64,000 nucleotides of DNA from Plectrocnemia conspersa (Eukaryota > Arthropoda > Insecta > Trichoptera > Polycentropodidae). Each line of letters opens with the position of its first letter. Positions within the stretch are counted from its first letter, which is position 1. The notes under the pieces were generated by a model. The model searched no databases. It was not told where the DNA came from and saw nothing but the letters and a program-made list of their open reading frames with translations. Below, one piece after another: positions 60,460-64,000 of this stretch. The position numbers and the translations under genes are program-made. The DNA lies in contig VTFK01000279.1 of the NCBI GenBank assembly GCA_009617715.1, forward strand, positions 310,001-374,000, given 5' to 3'.

Positions 60460-60950
60460 GTGCCTTGACGCTCATTCTCGCGAGAAATCTCGCCTCGTTT
60501 TCCAACCACCACAGAATATTGCATTTTTACGAGTCGGAAGTGTAGTCTTGAGTGTTTCAAAGGTGGTTTTTATCTGCCGAGTCGTCTTCGTGGCTGAAGG
60601 GAATGTCCCCGTAGAATCAAGTATATAATAATACCCAAGAAGGACCTTTTCCTGTGGTAAACTGCTGGTTAACATGCGCCTCTGTCTTCACATTGTCTTC
60701 TTCGTTTCTTTGGATGGATGGAAAGGTTTTTACGACGAGTCGATTTACGAGCCGCGGTTTCAGAATTCAATTCAGATTTATGCGCTCGTGTGTATAACAA
60801 CACTACAATGTAATGTCTTTGGATGTCGAATTAAAAATCGTTTTATTGGCTGTCGACCTCGTAAAAGAGGGGAAATATCGGCTCGGAGCTCGGTGGTTGT
60901 GAATTTTGCGAGATACGATTGTGCTTCATCATAAAAATCATTTATTAGTA
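60460..60950. promoter_or_regulatory. GC-richer island, candidate conserved non-coding element
   Basis: Compositional island. The minus-strand frame 60472-60675 ends in NAIFCGGWKTRRDFSRE, which superficially recalls an RRM RNP2 (KIFVGGL), but the flanks do not fit; see rejected items. The plus-strand frame 60674-60934 is unrecognised. Confidence 0.3.
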
Positions 60951-61995
60951 CAATGTCGTGTTAGCATGCTTTCCTAATAATAAAACCATACTATAGTGTA
61001 TTATGCGATAGTAACTTAACAATGATAATAATTTAATCTGACAACTAAGTAAATCATTTATTAGTTATTTTTTACAATAACATTAAACTGTAATTGTTTA
61101 ATAAAATGATATATTTTATTTCCTAGTTTTAATATTTTTTTATAGCAATTAGTTCAGTTGCCAATGCTAAAAGTGTTTTTTGATTGAACTTTATGAAAAT
61201 AAAATTTGCACTCAACGATTAATAAGGAAACTTTATGGCAAACAATAATATAGCATATGTTTAATTAATTTATCACTACAAAATGTATTAGTAAAAAATT
61301 GGTTCAATTACTGTAATTTTAGGAGCTTTTTAATTTCACTGATTAACAGCAATGAAAAGGTTCATTTTTATAATATAATTGTTTAAAATATAAACATAAT
61401 TTTAAATAAAATTATTGCTGCCATCATAAAAAAACGTTTTTTTTTAATGCATTTATTAATGCAGTTAAAAAAAATAATATTTACTATTTTATTAAAAAAT
61501 CTTTTATAAAAAGACTTTTTTTTATTGAAAATATAAAAAATGTAATATTTGATTACGTCCAGAAATAAAAGCGTTTCTGAGAACTTCTCTTATGGCGTTA
61601 ATATAAAACATCGATTAAAAGTTATCGTGTGAGTTGTTTACTGCGTCGTTAAACTGTAAAAATTCAGTTAAAATGAAACGGTTACTCCGACTGTTAAGCT
61701 TTTCGCACACATGCCGTACAATATATTTACAAAGATAAACATATTTAATATTAGCTACATTTACATATACAATTTAAGGAAAAGTGTTATCATATAGCAT
61801 AATTTTTTTTTAATATATGCTTATAGGCGTATGTACACTGAAAGCTTGTTATTTTTATAGAAGGCAACTGCAAGAGAAAAGAAAGTATCATGTTTCATAA
61901 ATTTGTGAAAAAATAAAGTAAAATGTTACATCTTATTTAACAAATAAATGTGTTTCTACATGTCCTTCTAAAAAAAAATATAAAAGCTACGGTGT
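60951..61995. other. AT-rich stretch, nothing recognised
   Basis: Filler. Confidence 0.55.
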
Positions 61996-61997
61996 TA

Positions 61998-62770
61998 GAG
62001 TACGCTCAGGATAAGGATTCCGGTTTGTTATTGTGTGCGTAAACTGCGCGGCTCAAAACAATTTCGCTCAGAATATTTATTTTTTTTATTTTAAAAGAAA
62101 ATATATGTTTATTTAACAAACATACATCTGAGCTAAGTTATAAATTTCAACGACCAATTATTAATATATTATATAATCGAAGAAACCAGACATTGATGTC
62201 ATTAATTAAATATTTGCAAAATTCAAAATCTTTCACCAGTCAAAAAAAAAATAATAACGTCTTTTAGTTATTCTTCAAAAGCAAAAGATATAAAATGGGG
62301 AAAGAAATTATTCGCAGATTGTTTAATGACTCGACGACTCTATTAAATCATTAGAATCCATTGAATAAATTAAAAAATTAACATTGGCGCAACGATAAGA
62401 ATAATAACTTTTTTTAAGCCTTACAGAGAATAGTGTAAAAAAACCAACAACGTACGGATTAATGGAAAAATTATTAAAATATTTTAATCCACGGGTAAGA
62501 GAACGAATAATTTACAGTGCATATTTAAAGCCTTGATATCATATCGGGGTTAAACCAATATAAACATAAAATTCTTTAAAATAAATCACTAGAGAAGATC
62601 GAACTTCTGTGCCACACTGCACTTTAATGATGAATACCAGCGTTGACGAATCAGCGACTGTCCATAAAAGAGAAAGCGAGACAACGAAGAACACGCTACA
62701 TCGCTTCTCCCTCTCATATACATGTACACGCACACAATAACATACCGGAATCCTTATCCCGAGCGTACTC
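61998..62770. mobile_element. TA-flanked nonautonomous DNA transposon, 44-bp TIRs (copy 2)
   Basis: Same family and orientation as 1093-1959. Left terminus 61998-62041 and right terminus 62727-62770 match as inverted repeats with three mismatches. TA flanks both ends (61996-61997 and 62771-62772). It is 773 bp, lacks the ~100-bp block of copy 1, and has indels that break the open frame seen in copy 1. Confidence 0.85.
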
Positions 62771-62772
62771 TA

Positions 62773-63035
62773 AGTGCGACATAAAATTAAGTATGTAATT
62801 TTTTTATTACACTCAATTTAAAACTGAATAAATACAGGGCAAATATATTAAAACAGGATTTATTTTTAACATACCTTTCTTTTCGATTATTTTAAAATCA
62901 AATTGCATATCATATTAAAAGCTACTTTTAGTATAGAAAAGTTCAGATTTTAAATGAATTTAAATGAAATGCGATAATTGCTTGTTTGTCAATTAAGTTG
63001 CATAGGGGTGAAATAGTATTAATTAAATTATTGTT
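62773..63035. other. AT-rich stretch, nothing recognised
   Basis: Filler. Confidence 0.5.
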
Positions 63036-63500
63036 TTATTAAACATTATATGGCGTGCGCATTTAGTTTTCATTCATTAGAAAAAATCCATGGATTTTCG
63101 GCATCGCAATATCGGTTTCATTCAGCGGCGTGCGTAATCGTCGGTTCGCGTGCGCCGCGACGCTTTCCTCACGCAGCGGAAGGGCGCCGGGGTTCGATCG
63201 TATCTGCCACCCCTGGATGCCCACCCCTTTGCCACAGAAAAAAAGAAGAAAATTCGGGAAAAATCATACGGAAAATTGCGTGAGCGCTTTCGTGTTTCGT
63301 TTTTCGGGATCGACCTCCTGTTGCCGCCGCCGCCGCTAATGGCTCCAGTCAATGATATATAAATATGCGTTTAAAAGCCTTCAAATATATACGCATGTTA
63401 TTATATGTATTATAAATTATAAATGCGGATTAAAACGACGGAAAATGTGGCGTGTAAAAGTTTAATGCGCGATAATTTGCTTTAAAATTGACGGTTTCAG
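63036..63500. promoter_or_regulatory. GC-rich island, candidate conserved non-coding element
   Basis: Strong CpG-rich island (for example GGAAGGGCGCCGGGGTTCGA ~63179 and TTGCCGCCGCCGCCGCTAAT ~63321). Four overlapping frames on both strands without domains point to composition, not coding. Confidence 0.3.
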
Positions 63501-64000
63501 TTTGCGCGTTCAAAGTGACTGTGAAATTTAAAACATGTAAAATGATTAAGCAGTTATATGGTTGAGTTAATGTTTTTTTAAATAAAAATAGTTATACAGG
63601 AATATGCAGCAATAATAAATACAATCATGGTGCATACTGCTCTGGTGTTGATTGAAAGGTAAATTGCATTCCTGGCAAGTTATTTAAGGTGTTAAGTATG
63701 TAGATGACATTACTGAAAATGGACTATAGTTTTTTATGTATAATTTGTCATCATTTTAACGAATATGTGTTACATGTATGCATTTGAAAAGATCAGGAAA
63801 TATTGATGTCTTGAAAATGAAAGCAAAAATGTCTTCACAGCCCTTCAAAGAAACCAAATCAGACACAGAAGAACACCTCAAAGCTCAGTTTCCTTGATCG
63901 TCAGTATAAGAAGAAAAAAGTGACTGAGTAAAAAATATCTACATAAATGAAAAAGGATCTAAAGTATGGTTAAATACGCTGTGAACGTCTTTGGCTAATG
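63501..64000. other. Window end; AT-rich, possibly decayed element after 63790
   Basis: 63790-63900 reads in one frame KMKAKMSSQPFKETKSDTEE then HLKAQ, which looks like decayed coding sequence, but I cannot name a family. Confidence 0.3.

Larger units (their letters stand above)
57610..64000 (-). other. Presumed upstream intron of the Rbp6-like gene (partial)
   Basis: This stretch lies 5' of the exon on the minus strand. The preceding RRM2 exon (expected to encode a KKIFVGGLS...YFEQFG-like sequence) was not recognised here, so the window probably ends inside this intron. Contents are GC-richer islands (57.6-58.0, 59.3-59.9, 60.5-60.9 and 63.0-63.5 kb), AT-rich filler and one terminal-inverted-repeat element. 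Confidence 0.6.

Noticed and set aside
60472..60675. Minus-strand frame with NAIFCGGWKTRRD as a possible Musashi RRM2 start exon (KIFVGGL)
   Set aside because: The resemblance is confined to about seven residues, the required TTLEDVK...YFEQFG continuation is absent, and no donor in the right phase for the 57.5-kb exon was evident.

Overview
The window is AT-rich eukaryotic DNA with almost no protein-coding sequence. The transposon families present (Tigger/pogo, mariner-like, hAT with a DUF4371-type transposase, APE-type LINEs) and the one host exon fit an insect or another arthropod. I cannot fix the order from the sequence. There are no bacterial-style operons, no CRISPR array and no complete tRNA or rRNA gene.

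The only host gene I can support is one 49-bp internal exon at 57538-57586 on the minus strand. It encodes IEDAMLMFDKQTNRHR plus the first base of a glycine codon. It sits between a polypyrimidine-AG acceptor and a GTAAGAA donor. The peptide is the middle of RRM2 of a Musashi-family RNA-binding protein, closest to the Rbp6/vertebrate Musashi type. I recognised no second exon of the gene, so the simplest reading is that 1-57537 is the start of a very long downstream intron and 57587-64000 is part of the upstream intron.

The presumed intron has two interleaved components. The first is roughly two dozen GC-richer islands of about 200-650 bp with no splice-bounded coding sequence (for example around 4.1, 9.6, 11.8, 19.4, 24.5, 33.2, 40.7, 41.5, 45.0, 48.8, 57.6, 60.5 and 63.1 kb). 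These are candidate conserved non-coding or regulatory elements, and comparison with a related genome would test this. The second is AT-rich filler carrying dead transposable elements.

Elements by position: head-to-head LINE fragments at 1-300; a TA-flanked element with 44-bp terminal inverted repeats at 1093-1959 and a second copy at 61998-62770; an internally deleted Tigger-like element from 6356; a two-copy interspersed repeat at 7574-8353 and 12806-13260, the first copy carrying an internal tandem duplication; a 5'-truncated LINE on the minus strand at 17985-19140; a Jockey-like RT remnant at 22320-22900 followed by a decayed mariner-like transposase at 22987-23934; a better preserved LINE at 28135-29540; a mariner C-terminal scrap at 30826-31015; and a 3.16-kb element at 50611-53767.

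The 50611-53767 element is the most interesting find. It has terminal inverted repeats of about 400 bp, each starting with an array of about eleven 14-17-bp motifs. It is flanked by a 10-bp direct repeat and carries an internally deleted hAT-type transposase. Two blocks rich in possible RNA stems (8460-8940 and 36690-36990) and several strong foldbacks remain unexplained.
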